Shown in pieces: positions 19,085-31,001 of a stretch of DNA of 42,217 nucleotides. This DNA is from Polaromonas sp. (GTDB taxonomy: Bacteria; Pseudomonadota; Gammaproteobacteria; Burkholderiales; Burkholderiaceae). The stretch is taken from the NCBI GenBank assembly GCA_013823505.1, contig PNMH01000029.1, positions 1 to 42,217 on the forward strand. The letters run 5' to 3'. Within the stretch, counting starts at the first letter, position 1. Every line of letters starts with the position of its first letter. Both the position numbers and the translations under genes were made by a program. Below the pieces are notes generated by a model, which saw nothing but the letters and a program-made list of their open reading frames with translations, was not told where the DNA came from and did no database searches.

Positions 19085-19759
19085 ATGGCCAAACACCTCG
19101 ACCTTGAAGAGCAGGAACAGCTCGATCAGATCAAACACTTCTGGAGCCAGTACGGCAACCTCATCAGCTGGGTGCTGATCGTGGTCTTTGGTTCGTTTGC
19201 CGCCTGGAATGGCTGGAACTATTGGCAGCGCAACCAGGCGGCCAAGGCCGCCGCTTTGTATGACGAAGTTGACCGCGCTGCGATCGCCAAGGACGCAGAC
19301 CGCATGCAGCGCGCATTGGCCGACATGCAGGCCCAATTCGCCAGCACCACCTTCGCCAGTCAGGCCGCTTTGCAAGCCGGCAAGACGCTGTTTGATGCGG
19401 GCAAGTTGACCGAGGCTCGCGCAGCATTGGCCTGGGCCGCCGAAAAATCGTCCGATGACTCCTACAAGGCTGTGGCTCGCTTGCGGCTCGCAGCATTGGA
19501 CGTCGAGGCGCAAGCCTATGACCAGGCGCTCAAGACGCTCGAGGCACCCGTGCCCAAGTCGTTCGAGCCCCTCGTTGCCGATCGCCGCGGCGATGTGCTG
19601 ATGGCACAAGGCAAAGCCGATGAGGCCAAGGTCCAGTACCAGACCGCCTGGAAAGGCTTGAGCAGCCGCACTGAATACCGCCGCCTGGTGGAGGTGAAGC
19701 TGGCTTCGTTGGGCGTGGATGTGTCCACGTTGACGTCTACAACCGAGGTCGCCCGTTGA
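19085..19759 (+). CDS. yfgM: YfgM-family inner-membrane tetratricopeptide protein
   Basis: Ancillary SecYEG-associated factor; in E. coli YfgM pairs with PpiD and helps hand secreted proteins to periplasmic chaperones. The 224-residue protein has a short acidic cytoplasmic N-terminus (LDLEEQEQLDQIKHFW), one transmembrane helix (about 26-44, LISWVLIVVFGSFAAW) and a periplasmic TPR-like domain (about 55-215). The ATG at 19085 begins the conserved N-terminus. It lies between hisS and bamB, exactly as in E. coli, which strongly supports the call. Confidence 0.92.
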   Translation: MAKHLDLEEQEQLDQIKHFWSQYGNLISWVLIVVFGSFAAWNGWNYWQRNQAAKAAALYDEVDRAAIAKDADRMQRALADMQAQFASTTFASQAALQAGKTLFDAGKLTEARAALAWAAEKSSDDSYKAVARLRLAALDVEAQAYDQALKTLEAPVPKSFEPLVADRRGDVLMAQGKADEAKVQYQTAWKGLSSRTEYRRLVEVKLASLGVDVSTLTSTTEVAR

Positions 19760-19776
19760 ACCCAGCCCTGAACTCC

Positions 19777-20916
19777 ATGAAGCAATCTTCCAAAGTCTGG
19801 ATGTCACGCACCGTCTGCCTGGGTGTGTTGGCCGTGGCGGCCCTCTCTGCGTGTTCGTCCGGCACCAAAAAGCCCCAACCCAGCGAGTTGCCACCGGTGG
19901 CGGCACTCATGGGAACCCGCGCAGCCTGGACCAACCAGGTGGGCGCGGGTACCGAATCCATCGTTCCGCTGGTGGCTGGAGGACGCGTTTTCGCTGCCAG
20001 CACATCCGGCACCGTTGTCGCCATTGATGGCGCTTCTGGTCAGGACGCCTGGCGCCTCAACCTGGGCACACCCATCGCAGCTGGCGTGGGCTCCGACGGT
20101 CAGACCGCCGCAGTGGTCACACAGAGCAACCAGTTGATCGCGATTGCCGACGGTCGCGAACTCTGGCGCGTGCGCCTGCCCGCACGTGCCTTCACGGCGC
20201 CGCTGGTGGCGGGTGCGCGAGTGTTCGTGTTGACCGCCGACCGAACCGTGACCGCATTCGACGCGCGCAATGGAGCCCGTTTGTGGGTGCAGTCACGCAC
20301 CGCCGAACCGCTGGTGCTCAGCCAAAGTGGCGCCTTGCTCGCTGTTGGTGACACCTTGGTGGCCGGCCTGTCGAGTCGCCTGGTGGGGCTCAACCCCGCC
20401 AACGGTTCGGTGCGCTGGGAGGCTCCCATCGCCACCCCGCGTGGCACGAATGAAGTCGAACGCCTGGTGGACATCGTCGGTCCGGTGAGCCGGATCGGCG
20501 ACAGCGTTTGCGCGAGGGCCTATTCGGCCGCCGTGGGCTGCGTTGACGCCGCTCGTGGCAACGTGGTCTGGTCGCGTGTGGCCCAAGGCACCACCGGTGT
20601 GCACGGTGATGACCGTCTGGTGTTTGGCGCCGACAACGAAGGCCGTTTCCAGGCTTGGCAACGCGCTTCCGGCGAGCCAGTCTGGAGCATCGATCGCCTC
20701 AAATACCGAAACCTCAGTGCACCCGTGGCCCTGGGCCGTGTCGTCGCCGTGGGCGACGGTGCGGGTCTGGTGCACCTGGTCTCGCGCGAAGACGGTAGTG
20801 AAATGACCCGGTTGAGCACCGACGGCTCGCCCATTCTGGCAGCCCCGGTCCTCGCAGGTAACGCCCTCGTTGTGCAGACGCGCAATGGCGGCATCTTCGC
20901 GTGGCGCCCCCAGTAA
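19777..20916 (+). CDS. bamB: Outer membrane protein assembly factor BamB
   Basis: Lipoprotein of the BAM complex, an eight-bladed PQQ/WD-like beta-propeller that binds BamA. The product (379 residues from ATG 19777) has a signal peptide with lipobox LSAC, then repeated propeller-blade motifs such as GTVVAIDGASGQDAWRLNLG and GARLWVQSRT. The start is uncertain: a TTG at 19756 overlaps the yfgM stop and has a better-placed GAGG ribosome site, giving 386 residues, while ATG 19801 gives a shorter signal peptide. All options keep the same mature lipoprotein. BamD is also in this window, but 10 kb away. Confidence 0.93.
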   Translation: MKQSSKVWMSRTVCLGVLAVAALSACSSGTKKPQPSELPPVAALMGTRAAWTNQVGAGTESIVPLVAGGRVFAASTSGTVVAIDGASGQDAWRLNLGTPIAAGVGSDGQTAAVVTQSNQLIAIADGRELWRVRLPARAFTAPLVAGARVFVLTADRTVTAFDARNGARLWVQSRTAEPLVLSQSGALLAVGDTLVAGLSSRLVGLNPANGSVRWEAPIATPRGTNEVERLVDIVGPVSRIGDSVCARAYSAAVGCVDAARGNVVWSRVAQGTTGVHGDDRLVFGADNEGRFQAWQRASGEPVWSIDRLKYRNLSAPVALGRVVAVGDGAGLVHLVSREDGSEMTRLSTDGSPILAAPVLAGNALVVQTRNGGIFAWRPQ

Positions 20917-20955
20917 CCTCCGAGCCGAACCGCCTCCTGAACGAAAGCAGCCTCC

Positions 20956-22290
20956 TTGAAACCCGTCATCGCCCTGGTGGGCCGCCCCAATGTGGGCAAG
21001 TCCACCCTGTTCAACCGCCTGACGAGTTCTCGCGACGCCATTGTGGCCGACTTTGCCGGCCTGACCCGTGACCGACACTACGGCAACGGCCGCCTCGGTG
21101 CGCGCGAATACATCGTCATCGACACCGGCGGCTTCGAGCCTGACGCCACCGAAGGCATCTACAAAGAGATGGCCAAGCAGACGCGTCAAGCCGTGGCCGA
21201 GTCCGATGTGGTGCTGTTTGTGGTGGATGCGCGCGCCGGTATCAGCGCACAAGACCACGAAATTGCGAGTTACCTGCGACGCCTGGGCAAGCCCTGTGTG
21301 CTGGTAGCCAACAAGGCCGAAGGCATGACGCAGGGCTTGCAACTGGTCGAGTTTTACGAGCTGGGGCTGGGCGAAGTGCTGCCGGTCTCCGGTGCTCACG
21401 GGCAGGGCATTCGCTCCATGGTCGAGCTGGCGATGGAGCGCATCCCGGGCCTGCCGCCAGAAGACGAAGAGGAAGAGCCGGCACCGGTCGGCGTGATCCG
21501 CCTGGCCGTGGCGGGTCGACCCAATGTGGGCAAGTCGACGCTGATCAACGCGTGGTTGGGCGAAGAGCGCCTGGTGGCCTTCGATCTGCCCGGTACCACG
21601 CGCGACACCATCTCGGTGCCTTTCGAACGCAACGGCCAGAAATTCGAGCTGATCGATACGGCGGGCATCCGCCGCAAGGGCCGGGTGTTCGAGGCGATTG
21701 AAAAGTTCTCTGTCGTCAAGACCCTCCAGGCGATTGAAAACGCGAACGTTGTGCTGCTGTTGCTCGACGCCACGCAAGGCGTGACCGACCAGGACGCGCA
21801 CATTGCCGGCTACATCCTGGAAAGCGGCCGCGCCGTGGTGCTGGCCATCAACAAATGGGATGCGGTGGACGCCTACCAGCGCGAGCAGATCGAACGCCAG
21901 ATCGAAACCCGGTTGGCTTTCCTGAAGTTCGCTTCATTGCACTTGATCTCGGCGCAAAAACGCCAAGGGTTGGCTCCGGTGTGGAAATCGATCATCCAGG
22001 CCCAGGCGTCGGCCACGCGCAAGATGTCGACCCCGGTGCTCACCCGGCTGCTGGCAGAGGCAGTGCAGTTCCAGGCGCCCACGCGGGGCGGCATGTTCCG
22101 GCCCAAGATGCGCTACGCCCACCAAGGCGGAATGAACCCGCCCGTGATCGTGATTCACGGAAATTCGCTGGAGCACGTGCCCGATTCCTACAAACGGTTC
22201 CTCGAAGGTCGTTTCCGCAAGGCATTTGATCTGGTCGGCACGCCGCTGCGGATCGAATTCAAAACTTCGACCAATCCCTTCAAGGAATAG
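20956..22290 (+). CDS. der: Ribosome biogenesis GTPase Der (EngA), TTG start
   Basis: Essential double GTPase for 50S ribosomal subunit assembly. Its 444 residues contain two tandem G domains, each with a [10 protein letters not shown]-loop (residues about 8-16 and again near 187), DTGGFEPD and DTAGIRRKG switch II motifs, NKAE and NKWD specificity motifs, and a C-terminal KH-like domain (about 355-444). The start codon must be TTG 20956: it lies 7 codons before the first P-loop, no ATG lies close upstream, and the protein then begins with the canonical [12 protein letters not shown]. It follows bamB by 39 bases, the usual order. Confidence 0.96.
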   Translation: MKPVIALVGRPNVGKSTLFNRLTSSRDAIVADFAGLTRDRHYGNGRLGAREYIVIDTGGFEPDATEGIYKEMAKQTRQAVAESDVVLFVVDARAGISAQDHEIASYLRRLGKPCVLVANKAEGMTQGLQLVEFYELGLGEVLPVSGAHGQGIRSMVELAMERIPGLPPEDEEEEPAPVGVIRLAVAGRPNVGKSTLINAWLGEERLVAFDLPGTTRDTISVPFERNGQKFELIDTAGIRRKGRVFEAIEKFSVVKTLQAIENANVVLLLLDATQGVTDQDAHIAGYILESGRAVVLAINKWDAVDAYQREQIERQIETRLAFLKFASLHLISAQKRQGLAPVWKSIIQAQASATRKMSTPVLTRLLAEAVQFQAPTRGGMFRPKMRYAHQGGMNPPVIVIHGNSLEHVPDSYKRFLEGRFRKAFDLVGTPLRIEFKTSTNPFKE

Positions 22291-22373
22291 GAAATACCCG
22301 GTAGGCATGAGCAGTACAAGCCCTGTGGTATGGTGACTATCTGATCAACTTTTTTCTGAACACGGAGCATATC

Positions 22374-22625
22374 GTGAGCAATAACAAAGGCCAACTTTTG
22401 CAAGACCCTTTTCTGAACCAGCTTCGCCGGGAGCATGTGCCCGTGTCGATCTACCTGGTCAATGGCATCAAGCTGCAAGGGCAAATCGAGTCGTTTGACC
22501 AGTACGTGGTTCTGTTGAGGAACACCGTCACTCAAATGGTTTACAAGCACGCGATTTCCACCATCGTCCCAGGTCGTCCTGTGCAGTTCTCAGCTGCACC
22601 TGCGGACGAATCCGCCGCTCCTTGA
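22374..22625 (+). CDS. hfq: RNA chaperone Hfq, GTG start
   Basis: Hexameric Sm-like protein that pairs small RNAs with mRNAs. The 83-residue protein begins [15 protein letters not shown], has the Sm1 motif ([25 protein letters not shown]) and Sm2 motif (VYKHAISTI), and ends in a short flexible Ala/Pro tail. The GTG start at 22374 is preceded by CGGAG and gives the exact family N-terminus. It lies 83 bases after der, a gap that includes relatively AT-rich sequence and could hold its promoter, although I could not pick a convincing -35/-10 pair. hflX follows, as in E. coli. Confidence 0.97.
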   Translation: MSNNKGQLLQDPFLNQLRREHVPVSIYLVNGIKLQGQIESFDQYVVLLRNTVTQMVYKHAISTIVPGRPVQFSAAPADESAAP

Positions 22626-22704
22626 ACGTCTTTGCCCCCGAAGCCGGCGCGGTGCCGATGCGCCGCACGGCTTGCATCGCCCGACGCCTCGCCGCTGAAG
22701 CGAT

Positions 22705-23889
22705 TTGAAATCTCCCGAACACCCATCAGCGCCCACGCCATCCGTCATCTTGGTGGGGGTGGATTTCGGCACGCCTCACTTCGACGCTCCGCTGGAGGAA
22801 TTGGGTTTGCTCGCCCAGACCGCGGGCTACAGCGTGGCCGAACGGGTGACCTGCAAACGCCGCGCACCAGACCCCGCCCTGTTCGTCGGCTCAGGCAAGG
22901 CCGACGAGATCAAGCTGCTCGCCCAGTCGACAGGCGCTTCCGAGGTGTTGTTCGATCAATCGCTAAGTCCCGCGCAGCAACGCAACCTTGAGCGCCATCT
23001 GGGCATGCCGGTCAACGACCGCACGCTCTTGATCCTGGAGATCTTCGCCCAGCGTGCCCGCAGCCACGAAGGCAAGCTCCAGGTTGAACTCGCTCGGCTT
23101 CAGTACCTCTCCACCCGACTCGTGCGGCGCTGGTCGCACCTCGAGCGTCAGAGCGGCGGCATCGGCATGCGTGGTGGTCCGGGTGAGACGCAGATCGAAC
23201 TTGATCGCCGCATGATCGGAGAGTCGATCAAGCGGACCAAAGAGCGCCTGGAGAAGGTCAAGAAGCAACGTGCCACTCAGCGCCGCCAGCGAGAGCGCCG
23301 AGATACCTTCTCCATCTCCTTGGTCGGTTACACCAACGCGGGCAAGTCGTCCCTGTTCAATGGGCTGGTCAAGGCGAGGGCCTACGCGGCCGATCAACTG
23401 TTTGCTACCTTGGACACGACCACCCGCCAGCTGTATCTGGGTGAGGCGGGCCGATCGGTATCGTTGTCGGACACGGTGGGTTTCATCCGCGATCTGCCCC
23501 ACGGCCTGGTCGATGCCTTCGCCGCCACCCTGCAAGAGGCCGCCGATGCCGACTTGCTGCTGCACATCGTGGACGCTTCCAATCCCTCCCACCCTGAGCA
23601 AATGGCGTCGGTGATGGGTGTGCTCAAGGACATCGGCGCCGATCAGGTGCCGCAGATTCTGGTCTTCAACAAACTCGACGCGATGGACGAGGCCCACATT
23701 CCGCTGGTTCTTTCTGATCAGATGGAACTGGATGGGCAAACGGTGTCTCGAATTTACGTGAGTGCCAAAACAGGCGAGGGTTTGCCTGCCCTCAGAGCCT
23801 TGTTGGCAGCGCAGGTGCTGGCCGCCGGGGGTGGGCAAGGCCCTGAGAGCCCGGGGGCGTTCCCCGAAAATGAAAGTCCGCCCTCCTGA
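22705..23889 (+). CDS. hflX: Ribosome-splitting GTPase HflX, TTG start
   Basis: Obg-HflX superfamily GTPase that splits stalled or heat-damaged 70S ribosomes. The 394 residues contain the N-terminal HflX domain (about 10-195, with the GSGKADEIKLLA block and a basic coiled-coil KRTKERLEKVKKQ) and a G domain with P-loop GYTNAGKSSLFN, switch II DTVGFIRDLPHGLV and NKLD. The only plausible start is TTG 22705; the next in-frame ATG would remove conserved sequence. It sits 79 bases after hfq and upstream of hflKC, the standard cluster. Confidence 0.95.
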   Translation: MKSPEHPSAPTPSVILVGVDFGTPHFDAPLEELGLLAQTAGYSVAERVTCKRRAPDPALFVGSGKADEIKLLAQSTGASEVLFDQSLSPAQQRNLERHLGMPVNDRTLLILEIFAQRARSHEGKLQVELARLQYLSTRLVRRWSHLERQSGGIGMRGGPGETQIELDRRMIGESIKRTKERLEKVKKQRATQRRQRERRDTFSISLVGYTNAGKSSLFNGLVKARAYAADQLFATLDTTTRQLYLGEAGRSVSLSDTVGFIRDLPHGLVDAFAATLQEAADADLLLHIVDASNPSHPEQMASVMGVLKDIGADQVPQILVFNKLDAMDEAHIPLVLSDQMELDGQTVSRIYVSAKTGEGLPALRALLAAQVLAAGGGQGPESPGAFPENESPPS

Positions 23890-23915
23890 TTGGGCACAAT
23901 GTGATGGTTTTGAAA

Positions 23916-23921
23916 TTGACA
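23916..23921 (+). promoter_or_regulatory. Candidate -35 element upstream of hflK
   Basis: A perfect TTGACA occurs in the 134-base hflX-hflK gap, but the -10 position 16-18 bases downstream (GGATGT or similar) is poor. It could give hflKC its own promoter; the call is weak. Confidence 0.25.
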
Positions 23922-24023
23922 AAGAGTTGGCAACACATGGATGTGAATCTGCAAAACCCCGCCCGACATGCCGAGCAAGGCTCACGCGCCGTCCCACGAC
24001 GGGCTTGGAGCAGGGTGCTGGGC

Positions 24024-25331
24024 ATGTTCAATCTCAACGATCCGCGCTGGGGCCGGGGCGATGACGCTCCCCGCAACGAGGGTTCCAAGGACGGCCAGGA
24101 ACCCGAGCGCAACGAAGACAACCGCACGCCGCAGCGTCCGCGGGGCCAGGGCCCCAATCAGGGACCACCGGACCTGGATGAGCTGTGGCGTGACTTCAAC
24201 CGCAAGCTCGGAGGTCTGCTGGGCAAGAAGGGCGGCGGCCAGGGTGGCGGTAACGGTTCGGGTGGCGGCGGAATGCCGAGCTTCAACCCCAGCCCCAAGA
24301 CCACCGGCATCGGCGTCGGTCTCGTCGCCGGCGTTGCAGCCCTCATCTGGCTGGGTACCGGCTTCTTCATCGTGCAGGAAGGTCAGCAGGCTGTGATCAC
24401 ACAGTTCGGCAAGTACAACAGCACCGTGGGCGCAGGTTTCAACTGGCGTCTGCCGTACCCGATTCAGCGCCACGAGACGGTGTTCGTGACGCAGATCCGC
24501 TCGGTTGACGTTGGCCGCGACAACATCGTGCCCGCCACCGGGTTGCGTGAGTCGGCCATGCTCACCCAGGACGAGAACATCGTCGAGATCAAGTTCGCTG
24601 TGCAGTACCGGTTGAACGACGCGCGTGCCTTCCTGTTCGAAAGCCGCGACCCCGACGCTTCGGTGGTCAAGGTGGCCGAGACCGCGGTGCGTGAGGTGGT
24701 CGGCAAGATGAAGATGGATGCCGCGCTGGCCGAAGAGCGAGATCAAATCGCTCCGCGTGTGCGCGCACTCATGCAAACCATTCTGGACCGCTACAGCGTG
24801 GGTATCGAGGTGGTCGGCATCAACCTGCAACAGGGCGGTGTTCGTCCTCCCGAGCAGGTTCAGGCCTCTTTTGACGACGTTCTCAAGGCCGGCCAGGAGC
24901 GCGAACGGGCCAAGAACGAAGCCGAGGCTTACGCCAACGATGTGGTGCCCAGGGCTCGGGGTGCGGCATCGCGCCTGACCGAAGAAGCCGAAGGCTACCG
25001 CGCCCGCATCGTAGCGCAGGCTGAGGGTGATTCGCAGCGCTTCCGCTCGGTCCTTACCGAGTATCAAAAGGCGCCCCAGGTGACCCGCGAACGCATGTAT
25101 ACCGACGCCATGCAGGAGATCTACAGCAACGTTACCAAGGTGCTGGTGGATTCCAAGGCTGGCAACAACCTGCTGTACCTCCCTCTGGACAAGATCATGC
25201 AGATGACGGCTCAGTCGCCGACGACGAGCCCCACCACGGTCGCCCCGCCACCGAGTGCTGGCACAGCGTCCACGCCGGCCAGCCGCAGCCTCGACAACGC
25301 AGCCCGCTCGCGCGATCGCGAGAGCCGCTGA
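24024..25331 (+). CDS. hflK: FtsH protease regulator HflK
   Basis: SPFH/Band-7 membrane protein that with HflC forms the large periplasmic cage around FtsH. The 435-residue protein begins MFNLNDPRWGRGDD, has a charged Gly/Pro/Arg-rich cytoplasmic tail, a Gly-rich stretch (about 68-84), one transmembrane helix (about 95-117, GIGVGLVAGVAALIWLGTGF), then the SPFH domain and a long alpha-helical segment (ERERAKNEAEAYANDVVPRARG). The C-terminal tail is Pro/Thr/Ser-rich. ATG 24024 is preferred over upstream in-frame ATGs (23901, 23937) because its N-terminus is family-like. hflC follows 31 bases later. Confidence 0.95.
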   Translation: MFNLNDPRWGRGDDAPRNEGSKDGQEPERNEDNRTPQRPRGQGPNQGPPDLDELWRDFNRKLGGLLGKKGGGQGGGNGSGGGGMPSFNPSPKTTGIGVGLVAGVAALIWLGTGFFIVQEGQQAVITQFGKYNSTVGAGFNWRLPYPIQRHETVFVTQIRSVDVGRDNIVPATGLRESAMLTQDENIVEIKFAVQYRLNDARAFLFESRDPDASVVKVAETAVREVVGKMKMDAALAEERDQIAPRVRALMQTILDRYSVGIEVVGINLQQGGVRPPEQVQASFDDVLKAGQERERAKNEAEAYANDVVPRARGAASRLTEEAEGYRARIVAQAEGDSQRFRSVLTEYQKAPQVTRERMYTDAMQEIYSNVTKVLVDSKAGNNLLYLPLDKIMQMTAQSPTTSPTTVAPPPSAGTASTPASRSLDNAARSRDRESR

Positions 25332-25362
25332 ACGCCGCACAAGAGACCAAAGAGCAACGCAC

Positions 25363-26256
25363 ATGAACAAATTGGGTTTCATCCTCACCAGCCTCGTCGT
25401 GGCGCTGGCCATCGCCAGCTCCATGCTGTTCGTGGTTGACCAGCGCCAGTTCGGCGTGGTTTTCCAGTTGGGCCAGATCAAGCAGGTCGTGACCGAGCCG
25501 GGCCTGAACTTCAAGCTGCCGCCGCCGTTCCAGAACGTGTCCTACATTGACAAACGCCTGCTCACGCTGGAAAGCACCGACACCGAGCCCACGCTCACCG
25601 CCGAGAAGCAGCGTGTGGTGATCGACTGGTATGTGCGCTGGCGCATCTCCGAGCCGCAGGAATACATCCGCAACGTCGGCATCACCGAGCGCGCAGGTGC
25701 CTTGCAACTCAACCGTGTGGTGCGTAACTCATTCCAGCAGGAAGTGAACAAGCGCACGGTCAACGAGTTGCTGTCGACCCGCCGCGAACAGCTGATGGCC
25801 GATGTGAAACGCGAAGTGCTGGCCGCTGTTCGCAGTGCCGACAAGCCTTGGGGCATGGATGTGGTGGATGTGCGCATCACCCGCGTGGACTACGCCGAGA
25901 GCATCACCGCTTCGGTCTACCAGCGGATGGAAGCTGAACGCAAACGCGTGGCCAACGAACTGCGCTCCACCGGCTTTGCCGAAGGTGAAAAAATCCGCGC
26001 CGATGCCGACCGTCAGCGCGAAGTGATCGTGTCCGAGGCGTACCGCGATGCTCAGCTCATCAAGGGTGAGGGCGATGCCAAGGCTGCCGCTTCGTTCTCG
26101 GAAGCGTTTGGTCGCGATCCGGCGTTTGCCCAGTTCTACCGCAGCCTGGAGGCTTACAAATCGAGCTTCTCCAGCAAGTCCGACGTGGTGGTGGTCGATC
26201 CATCTTCCGACTTTTTCAAATCGCTGCGCAGCAGCAACCTCGCACCAAGCCGGTGA
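25363..26256 (+). CDS. hflC: FtsH protease regulator HflC
   Basis: Partner of HflK in the SPFH cage that restrains FtsH. The 297-residue protein has an N-terminal transmembrane anchor (about 4-24, LGFILTSLVVALAIASSMLFVV), the SPFH domain starting VDQRQFGVVFQLGQI, an alpha-helical segment (ERKRVANELRSTGFAEGEKIRADADRQ) and the conserved ARG-type helix repeats near EGDAKAAASFSEAF. The ATG at 25363 fits the conserved N-terminus. Confidence 0.96.
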   Translation: MNKLGFILTSLVVALAIASSMLFVVDQRQFGVVFQLGQIKQVVTEPGLNFKLPPPFQNVSYIDKRLLTLESTDTEPTLTAEKQRVVIDWYVRWRISEPQEYIRNVGITERAGALQLNRVVRNSFQQEVNKRTVNELLSTRREQLMADVKREVLAAVRSADKPWGMDVVDVRITRVDYAESITASVYQRMEAERKRVANELRSTGFAEGEKIRADADRQREVIVSEAYRDAQLIKGEGDAKAAASFSEAFGRDPAFAQFYRSLEAYKSSFSSKSDVVVVDPSSDFFKSLRSSNLAPSR

Positions 26257-26309
26257 GTCGCATGGTTCTTTGCACCGATTGCCAGCGCTGACCGCGCGGC
26301 CGGCCCGGT

Positions 26310-26492
26310 TTGGAGCCTGTTTGGACCGCGTTGGCCCTCGTGCTGGTGTTCGAGGGCCTTCTTCCGTTGGTGGCACCTCGGTGGTGGCGCCGGGTCTTTT
26401 CTGAAATGCTCGGCCTGCGTGACGGGCAGCTTCGTTTCTTTGGTCTGATCTGTGTCGCCACCGGACTGCTGATGGTCTGGATGTTCAGCTGA
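26310..26492 (+). CDS. DUF2065 (YjeT-like) small inner-membrane protein, TTG start
   Basis: A 60-residue protein with two predicted transmembrane helices (about 4-22, VWTALALVLVFEGLLPLVA; about 41-59, LRFFGLICVATGLLMVWMF) joined by a basic loop (PRWWRRVFSEML). This is the DUF2065/YjeT family, function unknown. It lies between hflC and hisZ-purA; in E. coli yjeT also lies between hflC and purA, so the small gene is real and its position conserved. The start is TTG 26310, the only start that retains the first helix. Confidence 0.85.
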   Translation: MEPVWTALALVLVFEGLLPLVAPRWWRRVFSEMLGLRDGQLRFFGLICVATGLLMVWMFS

Positions 26493-26575
26493 ATTTCACA
26501 GGCTCGTTGGGTGTTCTGCCCACCCGCTGCCCGTTCCTTGCGCGATCACCCTGCGGATACCCTTCCGCACCCCGG

Positions 26576-26581
26576 TAAAAT
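26576..26581 (+). promoter_or_regulatory. Candidate -10 element for the hisZ-purA unit
   Basis: TAAAAT (one mismatch from TATAAT) lies 24 bases before the hisZ ATG in a 112-base gap and would give a short 5' leader. No clear -35 is found 16-18 bases upstream. Confidence 0.38.
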
Positions 26582-26604
26582 CGCGGTTTTAACAGCTCCT
26601 GAAA

Positions 26605-29189
<2,585 letters not shown>

Positions 29190-29257
29190 GCAGCGTCCGT
29201 ACAGCCTGACCGGCTGTGCCTCGTGCAGAATCCCGACCGATACCCCCAGGAGTCCGA

Positions 29258-29782
29258 ATGCTCACCGAAGACGGCAAACACCTCTACGTCTCCTACGACG
29301 AGTACCACAACCTGATCGAGAAGCTCGCGCTCAGGGTTCACCAGTCTGGCTGGGAATTCGACACCATCTTGTGCCTGGCGCGCGGCGGCATGCGCCCCGG
29401 TGACATCCTCTCGCGCATTTTCGACAAGCCGCTGGCCATCATGTCGACCAGCTCTTACCGCGCTGCGGCCGGCACCCAGCAGGGCAACCTGGACATTGCG
29501 CGGTACATCACCACACCCAAAGGCGAGATCGCCGGCAAGGTGCTGCTGGTGGACGATCTGGCCGACTCCGGCCACACGCTCAAAGCGGTGATCGACATGC
29601 TCAAGAACAACTACGCGCCCATCACCGAGATGCGCAGCGCGGTGATCTGGACCAAGCAACTCTCGGCCTTCACGCCGGACTACTCGGTGGAGTTCCTGCC
29701 CACCAATCCCTGGATCCACCAGCCCTTTGAAGGCTATGACAGCCTGCGCCCGGCGCAATTGCTGGAGAAGTGGAAGCTGTGA
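29258..29782 (+). CDS. Purine-type phosphoribosyltransferase
   Basis: Type I phosphoribosyltransferase of 174 residues. The PRPP-binding loop VLLVDDLADSGHTL and the hood/substrate region (CLARGGMRPGDILSR) are clear, so it should attach phosphoribose to a nucleobase; base specificity (hypoxanthine, guanine or xanthine) cannot be told from sequence, but the gene lies directly after purA, which fits purine salvage. ATG 29258 is chosen because it has an AGGAG ribosome site; the upstream in-frame extension is not family-like. Its stop overlaps the metC start by 4 bases (GTGA). Confidence 0.87.
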   Translation: MLTEDGKHLYVSYDEYHNLIEKLALRVHQSGWEFDTILCLARGGMRPGDILSRIFDKPLAIMSTSSYRAAAGTQQGNLDIARYITTPKGEIAGKVLLVDDLADSGHTLKAVIDMLKNNYAPITEMRSAVIWTKQLSAFTPDYSVEFLPTNPWIHQPFEGYDSLRPAQLLEKWKL

Positions 29783-30969
29783 AAGACCTGTCCACCCGCC
29801 TGATCCACCACCCGTACAAGCCGCCTGAAGGCTTCGAGGCGGTGGCCCCGGGTGTGCACAAGGCGTCCACCGTCTTCTTCCCCAACGTCGAAGCGCTGCG
29901 CACCTACGACTGGAAAGACAAGAGCGGCTACACGTATGGCCTGCACGGCACGCCGACCACCTTCACACTGGAAGAACGCATCGCCACCATCGAAGGCGGC
30001 AATCACTGCGTGCTGGTGCCCAGCGGCCTGTCGGCCGTGACTTTGGTCGACATGGCTTTTCTGCGCAGCGGGGACGAAGTGCTGATCCCTGACAACGCTT
30101 ATGGTCCCGGCAAGTCGTTTGCCGCGGTCGAGCTGGCGGCCTGGGGCATCACCCACCGCTTCTTCGACGCCATGGACCCGGACGACCTGGAGCGCCAACT
30201 CTCGCCCGCCACACGTCTTGTCTGGCTGGAAGCGCCAGGTTCCATCACGCTGGAGTTTCCGGACCTGCCCGCTCTCGTGGCCCGCGTGCAGCAGGCCAAC
30301 CAGGCTCGCGCCGGACAACGGCCCATCGTCACGGTGCTCGACAACACCTGGGGCGCGGGCGTCGCCTTCAACGCCTTTGATCTGGGTGTGGACATCTCCA
30401 TGCAGGCGCTCACCAAGTACCCCAGCGGTGGCGCCGATGTGTTGATGGGCTCGGTGGTTACCCGCGATGAGTCCTTGCACCGCCAGGTGCTGCTCACCCA
30501 CATGCGCCTGGGTCTGGCCGTTGCCGCCAATGATGCCGAACTGGTGCTGCGCAACCTGCCGAGCATGGCACTGCGCTACCAGGCGCAAGACGCCAGCACG
30601 CGCGAGCTCGCCACCTGGATGCAGACACAACCCGGCGTGGTGCAGGTGCTGCACCCCGCTTTGCCCGACTCGCCGGGACATGCCACCTGGCTGCGCGACG
30701 CCACAGCCGCCGCCTGCCTGTTCAGCGCCGTGTTCGACGCGTCCATTTCGCAGTCGCGCGTTGACGCGTTTTGCGACAGCCTCAATCTCTTCCGCCTGGG
30801 CTGGAGCTGGGCCGGCCCCGTCAGCCTTTGTGCGCCGTACGACATGGCCTCCATTCGCACCAGGGCATGGCCGCACGCCGGTGGTCTGGTACGCTTTGCG
30901 GTCGGTCTGGAATCCGTGCACGATCTGCGTGCCGACCTTGCACAGGCCCTGAGCGCCTTGCAAGCCTGA
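29779..30969 (+). CDS. metC: Cystathionine beta-lyase (Cys/Met metabolism PLP enzyme)
   Basis: PLP-dependent enzyme of the Cys/Met metabolism family, 396 residues. It most resembles MetC, which cleaves cystathionine to homocysteine, ammonia and pyruvate in methionine synthesis. The PLP-binding lysine is in SMQALTKYPSGGADVLMG; the YGLHGTPTTFTLEERIA and EAPGSITLEFPDL blocks are typical. The start is taken as GTG 29779, overlapping the previous stop, with a GGAGAAG site upstream; GTG 29770 is an alternative. Related family members (cystathionine gamma-synthase or lyase) cannot be wholly excluded without alignment. Coupling to a phosphoribosyltransferase is unexpected. Confidence 0.85.
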   Translation: MKDLSTRLIHHPYKPPEGFEAVAPGVHKASTVFFPNVEALRTYDWKDKSGYTYGLHGTPTTFTLEERIATIEGGNHCVLVPSGLSAVTLVDMAFLRSGDEVLIPDNAYGPGKSFAAVELAAWGITHRFFDAMDPDDLERQLSPATRLVWLEAPGSITLEFPDLPALVARVQQANQARAGQRPIVTVLDNTWGAGVAFNAFDLGVDISMQALTKYPSGGADVLMGSVVTRDESLHRQVLLTHMRLGLAVAANDAELVLRNLPSMALRYQAQDASTRELATWMQTQPGVVQVLHPALPDSPGHATWLRDATAAACLFSAVFDASISQSRVDAFCDSLNLFRLGWSWAGPVSLCAPYDMASIRTRAWPHAGGLVRFAVGLESVHDLRADLAQALSALQA

Positions 30970-31001
30970 CCCCTTCGTTTCAACAGACCTGAAAGACTGA
31001 T

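Noticed and set aside
29201..29217. Hairpin ACAGCC-TGACC-GGCTGT downstream of purA as a terminator
   Set aside because: Only 6 bp and no T-run after it.
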